In this document: positions 26,202 to 34,456 of the stretch, piece by piece
Numbering within the stretch: the stretch's first letter is position 1
Layout of the letters: each line of letters starts with the position of its first letter
Source of the DNA: Paludibacteraceae bacterium
Lineage (GTDB): Bacteria > Bacteroidota > Bacteroidia > Bacteroidales > Paludibacteraceae
Direction: 5' to 3'
NCBI GenBank assembly: GCA_016285885.1
Contig: JAEERP010000016.1
Span: 1 to 57,451 of the forward strand
DNA: 57,451 nucleotides
Notes under the pieces: model-generated
The model's input: only the letters and a program-made list of their open reading frames with translations
The model's database searches: none
Told to the model about the DNA's origin: nothing
Program-made: the position numbers and the translations under genes

Positions 26202-27284
26202 ATGGATTTTCAGGAAGCTCAAGACGGCGCGATTGATTTATTACAGACTTTGATTACCATCCCTTCCTACAGTAGGGAGGAGGTGAAGCGCGCCGATTAT
26301 TTACAGAAGTACATTGAGGCGAAGGGCTATATGGTCCGTCGCAAGGAGAATAACCTATGGATCATGGGGGCTGGTTTTGATGAGACGAAGCCTACTTTGT
26401 TGCTCAACTCTCATATCGACACGGTCCGACCGACTTCCGGCTGGACGAAGAACCCCCATGAACCCTATGTGGAGCGTGGTACGCTTTACGGACTAGGCAG
26501 TAACGATGCGGGGGCCTCCCTCGTCTCGTTGTTGTACACTTTCTTTATCCTCTCGGAGAAGAACCAACCCTATAACCTGATCTTCGCCGCCTCGGCGGAG
26601 GAGGAGGTGTCGGGCAGTAACGGTATGGAGCTGTTGCTGACTGAGTTGCCCCACTTGGATTTCGCCATCGTGGGTGAACCTACCGGCATGAACATCGCCA
26701 TCGCCGAGAAGGGTTTGATGGTGGTGGATTGTGTGGCGCATGGCAAGTCGGGTCATGCGGCCCGTGAGGAGGGTGTCAATGCGATCTATAAGGCTATCCG
26801 CGACATCGAGTGGATCCGTAACGAGCGCCTGCCGAAGGTCTCCGATTTCCTCGGCCCTGTGAAGATGACGGTGACCATGGTGCATGCGGGCACGCAACAC
26901 AATGTCATACCGGACGAATGTTCGTTCGTGATCGATGTCCGCACCAACGAGTGCTACTCGAACCAGGATGTCTTCGAAATATTGGAGAGCCGGCTGGAGT
27001 CCGAAATCAAGGCTCGCTCCTATCGTCTGACCTCCTCGGGTGTTTCTCCGTCCCTGCCGATTGTGCAGCGCGGTGTGGGTATGGGCATGACCACCTTCGG
27101 TTCGCCTACCCTTTCCGACCAGGCCTTCCTCCACTTCCCAAGCATTAAACTAGGGCCAGGTGAATCTTCCCGCTCCCATACGGCGGATGAATATATTGTC
27201 TTGAAGGAGATCAGGGATGCGATCCCTGCTTATGTGCAATTATTGGACGGCATGACGTTCGATAAGTTTACCGGTGAGTGGTAA
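26202..27284 (+). CDS. M20 family deacylase, ArgE' type
   Basis: The 360-residue protein is a zinc-dependent M20 amidohydrolase: LLNSHIDTVRP (metal His/Asp), GLGSNDAGAS (bridging Asp), AASAEEEVSG (catalytic and metal Glu), VGEPTGM and a terminal SRSHTADEY (metal His). It has a dimerisation lid with GKSGHAAREEGVNAIY. Bacteroidota relatives act in arginine synthesis on N-acetyl- or N-succinyl-citrulline/ornithine; in Bacteroides fragilis the succinyl form is used. No other arg genes are nearby to confirm this. It overlaps the RNase H start (TAATG). Confidence 0.85.
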   Translation: MDFQEAQDGAIDLLQTLITIPSYSREEVKRADYLQKYIEAKGYMVRRKENNLWIMGAGFDETKPTLLLNSHIDTVRPTSGWTKNPHEPYVERGTLYGLGSNDAGASLVSLLYTFFILSEKNQPYNLIFAASAEEEVSGSNGMELLLTELPHLDFAIVGEPTGMNIAIAEKGLMVVDCVAHGKSGHAAREEGVNAIYKAIRDIEWIRNERLPKVSDFLGPVKMTVTMVHAGTQHNVIPDECSFVIDVRTNECYSNQDVFEILESRLESEIKARSYRLTSSGVSPSLPIVQRGVGMGMTTFGSPTLSDQAFLHFPSIKLGPGESSRSHTADEYIVLKEIRDAIPAYVQLLDGMTFDKFTGEW

Positions 27285-27931
27285 TGTCGAAGAAGCAGAA
27301 GTACTATGTCGTTTGGGAGGGTCGGGAGATCGGTGTCTTCCGCTCCTGGTCGGAGTGTGAGGCGCAGGTGATGAATTTCCCAGGTGCGAAGTACAAGGCG
27401 TTCGATACGGAGCAGGATGCTGTTGAGGCTTTCCAAAACGGTCACGAGGACTATGTACAGATGAAGTCCGGCCGATCGGACGTGACGAAGATGCTTCCCG
27501 ACTACCGCAACTTGGAGACGGGTGGGCCTCAGCTCGAATCGCTCGCCGTGGATGCGGCATGCAGCGGAAACCCCGGCAAGATGGAGTACCGCGGTGTCTA
27601 CCTCCGCTCCAGGGAGGAGGTTTTCCACATGGGTCCTTTGGAGCAGGGCACGAACAATGTGGGTGAGTTCCTCGCCATCGTGCACGGCTTGGCCCTTATG
27701 AAACAGAAAGGTCTCTCGCTACCCATCTATTCGGATAGCGCCAATGCGATATCTTGGATCAAACAAAAGAAGTGCAAGACGAAGCTGGTGCGGAATGACA
27801 AGAATGATTATATTTTCGAACTGATCGCCCGAGCGGAGAAATGGCTTCACGAGAATAGCTATACGAACCCGGTGTATAAGTGGGAGACGAGAGATTGGGG
27901 GGAGATACCCGCCGACTTCGGTAGAAAATAA
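27284..27931 (+). CDS. Ribonuclease H with N-terminal viroplasmin domain
   Basis: The start ATG at 27284 overlaps the previous stop. Residues 1-45 (KYYVVWEGREIGVFRSWSEC, then YKAFDTEQDAVEAF) form the viroplasmin/RNase H N-terminal domain that binds RNA-DNA hybrids. The catalytic domain follows with AVDAACSGNPG (first Asp), GTNNVGEFLAIVHGL (Glu), YSDSANAISW (Asp) and the terminal DWGEIPADFGRK (fourth acid). The enzyme removes RNA from hybrids, for example Okazaki primers. Length 215 residues is usual for this type. Confidence 0.93.
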   Translation: MSKKQKYYVVWEGREIGVFRSWSECEAQVMNFPGAKYKAFDTEQDAVEAFQNGHEDYVQMKSGRSDVTKMLPDYRNLETGGPQLESLAVDAACSGNPGKMEYRGVYLRSREEVFHMGPLEQGTNNVGEFLAIVHGLALMKQKGLSLPIYSDSANAISWIKQKKCKTKLVRNDKNDYIFELIARAEKWLHENSYTNPVYKWETRDWGEIPADFGRK

Positions 27932-27946
27932 AATAATATTGTTGCC

Positions 27947-28867
27947 ATGTCGATAACTGTAGAACATCTATACAAGAGTTACGGGAAACAATTGGTGCTC
28001 AATGACATCAGTTTTTCCATCAAGAGCGGGGAGATTGTCGGTTTCCTCGGTAACAATGGTGCGGGCAAGTCCACGACCATGAAGATCATCACGGGTTATT
28101 TGGAGGCGGACAGCGGACACGTGGATGTCTGCGGAGTCGATGTGGCGAAGAACACGCTCGAGGCGCACCGCAAGATCGGTTACCTGCCGGAACACAACCC
28201 TATCTACCCGGACATGTACGTGCGTGAGTACCTGCGCTTCGTGGCTGGCTTGTATAAGCTGGGCAAGGAGACGGACGCCCGTGTCGACGAGATGATCGAA
28301 CGTACTGGCCTGATGCGTGAGTACAAGAAGAAAATCGGTATGCTCTCCAAAGGCTACCGCCAGCGTGTGGGCTTGGCGCAGGCGCTGATTCCGAACCCTG
28401 AGGTGCTGATCCTGGATGAGCCTACGACGGGTCTGGACCCTAATCAGATTGATGAGGTCCGCACGTTGATCAAGGAGGTGGGACGTGAGAAGACGGTCCT
28501 GCTCTCCACACATATCATGCAGGAGGTATCTGCCATCTGCGACCGTGTGATCATCATCAACAAAGGAAAGATTGCGGTGGACGATAAGGAAAGCGCGGTC
28601 GTCTCCGTGCAGGACGACGATAGCCTCGTTATCCAAGTGGAGTTCTCCGCTCCTCAATCCGTTGAGGCTCTGGGCAAGTTGGAGAATGTCCTTTCCGTGA
28701 AAGAGGCGGGCCTGAACACCTACCTCCTGCGCTGCTCTTCGGACGAGCGGGCGCGGATCTTCCAATATGCGGTGGATCAGAAGACGGCGTTGCTGACGTT
28801 GAAGCTTCAGGAGAAATCGATGGAGGATGTCTTCCGTAACTATACAAAACAGAAGGATCATGTCTGA
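27947..28867 (+). CDS. gldA: ABC transporter ATP-binding protein GldA
   Basis: The 306-residue protein is an ABC ATPase with Walker A GNNGAGKST, signature LSKGYRQRVGLAQAL, Walker B VLILDEPTTGLDPNQ and the H-loop STHIMQE. Length, the N-terminal SITVEHLYKSYGKQLVLND and the C-terminal extension match GldA, which with GldF and GldG forms an exporter required for gliding in Flavobacterium. No gldF/gldG permease gene is adjacent here, as is often the case in Bacteroidales. The stop overlaps the next start (28860-28867). Confidence 0.88.
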   Translation: MSITVEHLYKSYGKQLVLNDISFSIKSGEIVGFLGNNGAGKSTTMKIITGYLEADSGHVDVCGVDVAKNTLEAHRKIGYLPEHNPIYPDMYVREYLRFVAGLYKLGKETDARVDEMIERTGLMREYKKKIGMLSKGYRQRVGLAQALIPNPEVLILDEPTTGLDPNQIDEVRTLIKEVGREKTVLLSTHIMQEVSAICDRVIIINKGKIAVDDKESAVVSVQDDDSLVIQVEFSAPQSVEALGKLENVLSVKEAGLNTYLLRCSSDERARIFQYAVDQKTALLTLKLQEKSMEDVFRNYTKQKDHV

Positions 28868-29348
28868 GAAAATACAGAAAACGAATGCGGCGAGACTGCT
28901 CGACAGCAAGAAGATCAAGTATGAGCTCGTTCCCTACGTGGTGGACGAGTCTGACCTGAGCGCCATCCATGTGGCGGCGCAGTTGAATGAGCCTATTGAA
29001 TTGGTTTTTAAGACGTTGGTTCTTCGTGGCGACCGTAACGGAATCTTCGTGTGTGTGGTGCCGGGTGCTGATGAGGTGGATCTGAAACTGGCCGCGAAGG
29101 TTTCCGGCAACAAGAGCTGCGCCTTGGTGCCGATGAAGGAGATCTTAGGTCTTACGGGCTATATCCGTGGCGGATGTTCCCCATTAGGCATGAAGAAAAA
29201 CTATCCTACCTATATCCATTCCACCGCACCCGATTATGAATTCATCTATGTGAGTGCGGGTGTGCGCGGGTTGCAGATCAAGATCGACCCGAAGGCGCTT
29301 ATCGACTGTTGCGCCATGACGGTGGCGGCGCTGGTGGTGAATGGGTAA
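28860..29348 (+). CDS. ybaK: Cys-tRNA(Pro)/Cys-tRNA(Cys) deacylase, YbaK family
   Basis: The start at 28860 (MSEKIQKTNAARLLDSKKIK) is chosen over an upstream in-frame ATG because it matches the family. The 162-residue protein contains HVAAQLNEPIELVFKTLVLR (with the conserved lysine), FVCVVPGADEVDLK and GYIRGGCSPLGMKK, all hallmarks of YbaK. The enzyme hydrolyses misacylated Cys-tRNA(Pro) and is cytoplasmic. It is the last gene of the holB-to-ybaK run; the convergent gene ends 14 bp away. Confidence 0.93.
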   Translation: MSEKIQKTNAARLLDSKKIKYELVPYVVDESDLSAIHVAAQLNEPIELVFKTLVLRGDRNGIFVCVVPGADEVDLKLAAKVSGNKSCALVPMKEILGLTGYIRGGCSPLGMKKNYPTYIHSTAPDYEFIYVSAGVRGLQIKIDPKALIDCCAMTVAALVVNG

Positions 29349-29361
29349 GGCTGTCGTTCCG

Positions 29362-30495
29362 TTATAGGTAAGGCTGCCGGCTCAGCCATAGCTTGAAGAG
29401 GGAGTCGTTGAACGAAACCTCTTGCCCGTCTATCTGTATGAGGTCCTTCTTCTGCAACGCCTTCTTGATGGATTGCACGTTGGCGGAAGATTCCAACCTA
29501 TATTTGTCGATGACCTCCTTGCGGCTGAAGCCCGTTGTGATGCCGTGCGAGAGCGCCCGCAGGAAGTTCAACTGGAAGTCCGATAACTGTTCACACTCCC
29601 TTTGGAAGAAAGCCTTGTTTTGCTCCAATAGATCATCGATCGCATCCTCCACGTTCTTGTCGCTCACCTCCTTGTCGCTCTTGTACCAGACAATCCAAGC
29701 CAGATGTTGGACATATGAGGAGAGGTTCTCCGTCGCTTCGCAGATCTTGACGATTTGCGCTGTCGATATGCTCTTCCCGGTCGATTCGAACTTCCCACGG
29801 ATGAAGGAGATCCACTCTTCGGTCGGTATCTTTTTCAGGAACATGATGTCCCCGAACTTGTAGAAAGGCATGCTCTTGTCGTTGAATATATTCTCCAGCA
29901 AATGCTTCTTGCTGCCGAACATGCAGTAGGTGACGTTCTGTTGGTGTTGCCAGACGGAGCGGATCTTCTTCTGAAAATTGGCGGAGTCCGCAAAACTGGA
30001 TATCTGCTGGAACTCGTCCAGACATACCACCAGCCGGATACCCTTCTTTTGTGCGATCTTTTCAGGCAGTTGGAGGATCTCCTGCTCCGTGCCATCTTTG
30101 GCCTCCCACTCGAAGGAGAGGGAGAAATCGTTCAGCGGGTCTGTGCCGAAGGAAAACTTAGGTGCGATGTGCGAGAGGAATGCCTTCGCCATCTCCACCC
30201 ATTCCTCTAGTTTGGAGGATGTCTGTTTGATGACAGCCGTGGAGAAAGTGCGGTAGAACTCATATTCCGTCTTGCACTGGAAGATATCAATGAAGACCGT
30301 CTTGATGTCCGGGCGTTTGATTTCTGAGATGACCTTCTTCACAAGCGAGGTCTTTCCCCAGCGTCGTGGCGAGATGAGGGTCGTGTTGATGCCATGCGTG
30401 AGGTTGGCGGTGAGGCGCTTCGCATCCTCCTCTCTGTCAGTGAAATAACTGCCTTCGACCGCCTTGCCGAATACAAATGGGTTCTCTGTTTCCAT
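29362..30495 (-). CDS. Archaeal-type ATPase (ATPase_2 domain)
   Basis: The 377-residue protein begins METENPFVFGKAVEGSYFTDRE, typical of archaeal ATPase family proteins in Bacteroidota. It has Walker A SPRRWGKTS (residues about 42-50), a Walker B-like VVCLDEFQQIS and sensor FGSKKHLLENIF. The C-terminal region is a winged helix (ITTGFSRKEVIDKYRLES, then IKKALQKKDLIQIDG). Such STAND-like ATPases are widespread and their roles are mostly unknown. It is transcribed alone; a -7 element lies just upstream and the convergent ybaK ends 14 bp from its stop. Confidence 0.88.
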   Translation of the reverse strand: METENPFVFGKAVEGSYFTDREEDAKRLTANLTHGINTTLISPRRWGKTSLVKKVISEIKRPDIKTVFIDIFQCKTEYEFYRTFSTAVIKQTSSKLEEWVEMAKAFLSHIAPKFSFGTDPLNDFSLSFEWEAKDGTEQEILQLPEKIAQKKGIRLVVCLDEFQQISSFADSANFQKKIRSVWQHQQNVTYCMFGSKKHLLENIFNDKSMPFYKFGDIMFLKKIPTEEWISFIRGKFESTGKSISTAQIVKICEATENLSSYVQHLAWIVWYKSDKEVSDKNVEDAIDDLLEQNKAFFQRECEQLSDFQLNFLRALSHGITTGFSRKEVIDKYRLESSANVQSIKKALQKKDLIQIDGQEVSFNDSLFKLWLSRQPYL

Positions 30496-30531
30496 ATCTT
30501 TCCTCTCCTAATCTTTTCCTACAAATATAGG

Positions 30532-30539
30532 TAATAAAT
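30532..30539 (-). promoter_or_regulatory. Promoter -7 element for the ATPase gene
   Basis: The minus strand reads TATATTTG, a perfect TAnnTTTG, 37 bp before the start codon. Upstream of it on the same strand, the 9-base string TTAGTAATA occurs twice (within 30541-30575), a possible regulator site. Confidence 0.6.
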
Positions 30540-30604
30540 CTATTACTAACAACTTTATTACTAATAATGTTGTTACGGCCATGATGTGGGGTGGTGAAAA
30601 AAGG

Positions 30605-30637
30605 AAAGGCACTTGTGAAAGCGTCACGAGTGCCTTT
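30605..30637 (-). terminator. Terminator of the glsA-glsB operon
   Basis: AAAGGCACTTGTGA pairs with TCACGAGTGCCTTT around AAGCG (14 bp including one G-U). On the minus strand a T-rich tail follows (CCTTTCCTTTTTT). It lies 23 bp after the glsB stop; on the other strand it also ends in six T, so it may work both ways. Confidence 0.85.
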
Positions 30638-30659
30638 TTTATCGTCTATGTAAGTTGTC

Positions 30660-31634
30660 TTAGCAGATCTTGCCGTAGCCCGCCTCCATGTTGTTTCCGC
30701 TGAGTTTCTCCTCCATATAGGTTTGCACGTGGCGGATGCGTTTCTCCTCGAAGATCTCTTCGATGGTGATCATGAGGCCCGTCTCCAGCACGTCGTTGAA
30801 CTCGTCGTTGATGCACGAGCCGAAGGTTCGCATGGTAGGGGAGAGCGACATGTATGCGTTGATGAGCGGAGGAATATTATGTCCTAAGAGCTTGATTTGT
30901 TTCTTGAGGATACTATAATCTTCCTTGTAGTTGCTTCCGCAGAATATTTTGTCCAACTCAGACTTGCGGTCGTCGAACAGAACCGGTTTCTTAGGGAATA
31001 CCAGATGGTCATTGTCCGGGAAGTACTTATGCATGAAGTACATGATGAATGCCCTTGCCTCCTTCTTGAAGGATGGGTAGATGGTCGCCTTGCCGAAGAA
31101 ATACTTCGATTGCGGGATGGTGACCATCAGGGCGCCGAGTCCGTCCCACAGGTTGTCCAGCGCATATAGGCTTTTTGCGCCCATACGAGACGATTGGTAT
31201 TCCGGGCGCACGAAAGAGCGTCCCAGTTCTATGGTGTAGGGAAGGAAATCCTTGATGAACTTCTCCGAGTAGGCGAAGAGGTGTGAGGAGGTGAGCTTCG
31301 GGCTTCCGTCCTCGAAGAATGAGACCTCCGATCCGTGCAGGTAACGATAGCCGCCTATGATCTCCTTATCCTCCGGGTTCCATACGATGAGCTGGTGGTA
31401 AGGGTGTTCCATGGTGTCGTAGTCGTCGATGTCGCAGGATAATCCCACGCCGCCGCCTGCCGTACGGAAAGAAATCTCTCGTAGTCGTCCAATCTCCCGC
31501 ATGACGTTAGGGGAATCATGCTGCGTGACGACGTATAATTCGTTGCCACCTTTGTTCGTCTTGCGCAGTAATTTGTCCTTAGTAAGCTCCTTAACTAACA
31601 AGTCAGGGCTGATTGGTTCGATAATCTCTTCCAT
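30660..31634 (-). CDS. glsB: N-acyltransferase GlsB-like (GNAT fold, hemolysin-like)
   Basis: The start MEEIIEPISPDLL at 31634 is preferred; an ATG at 31643 is possible. The 324-residue protein has the acyl-ACP N-acyltransferase pattern VMREIGRLREISFRTAGGG, IDDYDTMEHPYHQLIVWNP, GGYRYLHG and ELGRSFVRPEYQ. In Bacteroides GlsB adds a hydroxy fatty acid to glycine, the first step of glycine lipid synthesis. The O-acyltransferase gene lies directly upstream in the same operon, which supports this reading over an ornithine lipid role. Confidence 0.85.
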   Translation of the reverse strand: MEEIIEPISPDLLVKELTKDKLLRKTNKGGNELYVVTQHDSPNVMREIGRLREISFRTAGGGVGLSCDIDDYDTMEHPYHQLIVWNPEDKEIIGGYRYLHGSEVSFFEDGSPKLTSSHLFAYSEKFIKDFLPYTIELGRSFVRPEYQSSRMGAKSLYALDNLWDGLGALMVTIPQSKYFFGKATIYPSFKKEARAFIMYFMHKYFPDNDHLVFPKKPVLFDDRKSELDKIFCGSNYKEDYSILKKQIKLLGHNIPPLINAYMSLSPTMRTFGSCINDEFNDVLETGLMITIEEIFEEKRIRHVQTYMEEKLSGNNMEAGYGKIC

Positions 31635-31679
31635 TTGGTGCATTTTTTGTCGTTTGGGGTAACTCTTCCGTTCCGCGGG

Positions 31680-32507
31680 TTATAAATTGTATGTCTTTTG
31701 TTTCACCCATTCCGCCCATTCCGAGTCACTCTTCTCCTTGGTGAATGTCTCGTAAGGGATGGGTTTGCCTATTTTCACGGTGAATGTCTTGTTCTTCTGC
31801 TTGAATAGCTCGTCGGAGAGGAATAGCATTTCGATGTTGAGCTTGATGCCCAACTTGGAGCGAAAGTAGGCCAAATTGTAAAAGAACTTTGAGTTTTGCC
31901 CCTCAAAATACAAAGGTATAATATTTCGATGATATTGCACCGCCTTTTTGATGAAAGTTTTTTTCCATTCGTTATCTTTTATGGAACCGTCTTTTTGTCG
32001 TCTCGAACATTGCCCCGCGGGGAAGAATAGAATGGCGGCGTCCGACTCGCACGCTTCGTTGATCAACTCGCCCGTGTTTTTAGCCTGTCCCCCGATTTTG
32101 CTGATGGGGATGAAGAATTCCCTGAGGTTGTCTACGTACATGAGGAAATCGTTCACCGGCACCTTGAGGTTCTTGTAGTGTTGCGTGAGTACCTGGATCA
32201 GCGCGATGCCGTCCGCCCCGCCCAGTGGATGGTTGGAGGCGAAGATCACCTTCGGATCCTCCGGTATGTTCTCCTCCCCGATGATGTTGAAGCGGATGTT
32301 GAAGTGGTCGCGCAACACAGTCTCTGCGAAATCATGCCCCCACAAGTGACCATATGTCCTGAAAATGTGGTTGATTTCATCCTCGTGGAGGATCTTTTTT
32401 AGGTAATTGATGAGAAATCTCGGAATTCTTTTTTTGATTTTTGGTATTTTTTTATCTAAGATTTCGTCAATATTTATTTTGTCTTTTGATTTATCATTAG
32501 CTTCCAT
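31680..32507 (-). CDS. glsA: O-acyltransferase GlsA-like (PlsC family)
   Basis: Start MEANDKSKDKINIDEILDKK at 32507; the frame is open a little further upstream but would cross the promoter. The 275-residue protein has the PlsC acyltransferase motifs ASNHPLGGADG (H-x4-D-like, here NHPLGGAD), FFPAGQCSRR and an arginine-rich strand. It should add the second acyl chain to the lipid made by GlsB. It is membrane-associated, with a basic N-terminal region PKIKKRIPRFLINYLKK. glsB follows 45 bp downstream. Confidence 0.85.
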   Translation of the reverse strand: MEANDKSKDKINIDEILDKKIPKIKKRIPRFLINYLKKILHEDEINHIFRTYGHLWGHDFAETVLRDHFNIRFNIIGEENIPEDPKVIFASNHPLGGADGIALIQVLTQHYKNLKVPVNDFLMYVDNLREFFIPISKIGGQAKNTGELINEACESDAAILFFPAGQCSRRQKDGSIKDNEWKKTFIKKAVQYHRNIIPLYFEGQNSKFFYNLAYFRSKLGIKLNIEMLFLSDELFKQKNKTFTVKIGKPIPYETFTKEKSDSEWAEWVKQKTYNL

Positions 32508-32534
32508 GACATCTGTTTGCTTGATTTTATGATG

Positions 32535-32542
32535 CAAATATA
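32535..32542 (-). promoter_or_regulatory. Promoter -7 element for glsA-glsB
   Basis: The minus strand reads TATATTTG (TAnnTTTG) 27 bp before the glsA start. It is divergent from the mraZ promoter; the two -7 elements are about 130 bp apart. Confidence 0.65.
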
Positions 32543-32610
32543 GTGAAATCATTTGTAAAACTCCCTTTTTTAGTGGGGATTCGGGGTTGTTTGTAAGTTG
32601 TTGAAAAATA

Positions 32611-32676
32611 GTGGAAGAAGAGTGAAAAAAAAGTGAAGTGGGGCATTGTGGGGGAAAAGTAAATGTTGTATCTTTG
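32611..32676 (+). promoter_or_regulatory. mraZ (dcw) promoter with MraZ-box-like GTGGG repeats
   Basis: A promoter is seen as TTG at 32646-32648 and TATCTTTG at 32669-32676, spaced 20 bp. Over its -33 region, GTGGG occurs at 32638 and 32648 (10 bp apart, GTGGG-N5-GTGGG). Weaker GTGGA/GTGAA copies lie at 32611, 32622 and 32633. MraZ of other bacteria represses its own cluster through GTGGG/TGGGN repeats with a 10-bp period, so this is a likely autoregulatory site. Confidence 0.65.
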
Positions 32677-32701
32677 TAAATGTGAAACAGTAGATTATAG
32701 T

Positions 32702-33157
32702 ATGCCGCAATTTTTAGGTAACATAGAGGCTAAGTTGGATGTCAAGGGGCGTGTCTTCGTCCCGGCAGCCTACCGTCGCTCCCTCGAGAAGGAGGGTGAC
32801 GCCGCTTTGTACCTGCGCCTGGATACTGTCTCCAAGTGCGTCAAGCTCTATCCCGCCTCCGAGTGGAACAAGCTTAACGAGGAGTTCGTCTCCCACCTCA
32901 ACATGTGGAACAAGGATGACCTCCGCCTCTACCGCCAGTTCACCGCCGGCGTGGAGATGGTCGAGCTGGACGCGAGCGGACGTATCCTCTTGCAGAAAAG
33001 GCATATCGACGCTATTCAGGTCTCCACCGACGTGCTTTTCGTCGGCGTGGGCAACTACTTCGAACTCTGGAACCGCTCCAACTTCGAGGCTGACCTCTAT
33101 GGCGACGCTGATTTCTCTGACGCTCTGCAGGCTAAAATGGGTAATATCGTCTTCTGA
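32702..33157 (+). CDS. mraZ: Transcriptional regulator MraZ
   Basis: The 151-residue protein starts MPQFLGNIEAKLDVKGRVFV, the first of two swapped-hairpin AbrB-like repeats; the second is MVELDASGRILLQKRHIDA. MraZ forms a ring-shaped oligomer that binds direct repeats upstream of the dcw cluster and represses it. The start at 32702 matches the family; an earlier in-frame start at 32663 would overlap the -7 element. rsmH follows after five bases. Confidence 0.96.
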   Translation: MPQFLGNIEAKLDVKGRVFVPAAYRRSLEKEGDAALYLRLDTVSKCVKLYPASEWNKLNEEFVSHLNMWNKDDLRLYRQFTAGVEMVELDASGRILLQKRHIDAIQVSTDVLFVGVGNYFELWNRSNFEADLYGDADFSDALQAKMGNIVF

Positions 33158-33162
33158 CGGAA

Positions 33163-34071
33163 ATGGAGAATGTTTATCATACACCGGCCTTGTTGCTCCC
33201 TTGCATGGAGGGTCTTTCCATTCGTCCTGACGGGACTTATGTGGACGTGACTTTCGGAGGGGGTGGACATTCACGCGAGATCCTGAATCGCCTCTCGCCG
33301 AAGGGTCGTCTCCTCTCGTTCGACCAGGACCTGGACGCCGCCAAGAATGCTTTCGATGACCCTCGTTTCACCTTCGTGAGGGGGAATTTCAAACACCTCT
33401 CTAACTTCCTCAAATATTACGGGGCGGAGAAGGTGGATGGTATCTTGGCCGACTTGGGCGTCTCTTTCCATCATTTCGATGATGCCTCCCGTGGCTTTTC
33501 CTTCCGTTTCGACGGGGATTTGGATATGCGAATGAATCAGTTGGCCCGATTGTCAGCCGCTGATGTCTTGAACCTTTATCAGGAGGATCGCCTGTCGGAC
33601 ATCTTCCGCCTCTATGGCGAATTGCCTACCGCTAAACGCCTGGCCTCGGCTATCGTGAGGGCGAGGGCGACGAAGCCGTTCCGCAAAGTGGCGGATCTCT
33701 TGGAGGTGGCGGACCCGCTCCTCGGAAAGGATCGCCAAAAAAAGGATATGGCTAAACTCTTCCAGGCTATCCGTATCGAAGTGAACGGTGAAATGGATGT
33801 GCTGAAACGTTTCTTGTCTCAGACCATCGCTTCCCTCAATCCGGGCGGTCGTCTGGTGATCCTCACCTACCACTCCCTGGAGGATCGCCTCGTGAAGAAC
33901 TTCATGCGCGCGGGCAACCTGGAGGGTAAGGTGGAACAGGATTTCTTCGGGAACAGACTCTCGCCTTTCCGCTTGGTGAATAACAAGCCTATCGTCCCAG
34001 ACGACGCGGAGGTGGAGGCGAACCCGCGGTCACGCAGCGCGAAACTGAGGGTGGCCGAGTTGTTGAGTTAG
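33163..34071 (+). CDS. rsmH: 16S rRNA m4C1402 methyltransferase RsmH
   Basis: The 302-residue protein shows SAM motif YVDVTFGGGGHSREIL, the conserved GILADLGVSFHHFDDASRGF and DLDMRMNQ, and the C-terminal LTYHSLEDRLVKNFMR with NPRSRSAKLRVAE at the end. RsmH methylates N4 of C1402 in 16S rRNA. It occupies its normal place after mraZ. Length is usual. The next gene follows after 17 bp. Confidence 0.98.
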   Translation: MENVYHTPALLLPCMEGLSIRPDGTYVDVTFGGGGHSREILNRLSPKGRLLSFDQDLDAAKNAFDDPRFTFVRGNFKHLSNFLKYYGAEKVDGILADLGVSFHHFDDASRGFSFRFDGDLDMRMNQLARLSAADVLNLYQEDRLSDIFRLYGELPTAKRLASAIVRARATKPFRKVADLLEVADPLLGKDRQKKDMAKLFQAIRIEVNGEMDVLKRFLSQTIASLNPGGRLVILTYHSLEDRLVKNFMRAGNLEGKVEQDFFGNRLSPFRLVNNKPIVPDDAEVEANPRSRSAKLRVAELLS

Positions 34072-34088
34072 TATTAATTTGTTGTGTA

Positions 34089-34448
34089 ATGATATTCAAA
34101 CGGCAGTTGGACAATCTGAAGGGCTTCGCCTCCATGGCGGGTGACTCCTTCGCGGATGTCATGACGGGTAGAATCTTCAAGAAGGATTTCATCAAACGTC
34201 AGGCGTTCGTGATTGTCATGCTTGTCGCTTTCCTCTTCTGCCATATCGGCTTGCGCTTCAGCTGCGAGAACCAGGTGAAACAGATCGACCTGCTTCAGAA
34301 ACAGTTGGAGGATGTCCGGTTGGAGTATTTGTCCCGTTCCGCTGAACTGCAGGGAATGGGGAAGCAGTCGCAGATCAAACGTATGGTGGCGGAGCGTGAT
34401 TCTTCCCTCCTCCCTTCCGTTGAGCCGCCTTTCAGAATCTCTAAATGA
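34089..34448 (+). CDS. ftsL: FtsL-like cell division protein
   Basis: The 119-residue protein has a cytoplasmic N-terminus, one transmembrane segment (AFVIVMLVAFLFCHIGL, residues about 39-55) and a periplasmic helix with heptad spacing (QVKQIDLLQKQLEDVRLEYL). This is the layout of Bacteroidota FtsL, which pairs with FtsB to link FtsQ to FtsW/FtsI. Sequence conservation of the family is low, so the call rests on topology and position between rsmH and ftsI. Confidence 0.85.
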   Translation: MIFKRQLDNLKGFASMAGDSFADVMTGRIFKKDFIKRQAFVIVMLVAFLFCHIGLRFSCENQVKQIDLLQKQLEDVRLEYLSRSAELQGMGKQSQIKRMVAERDSSLLPSVEPPFRISK

Positions 34449-34456
34449 TGTAGGCC

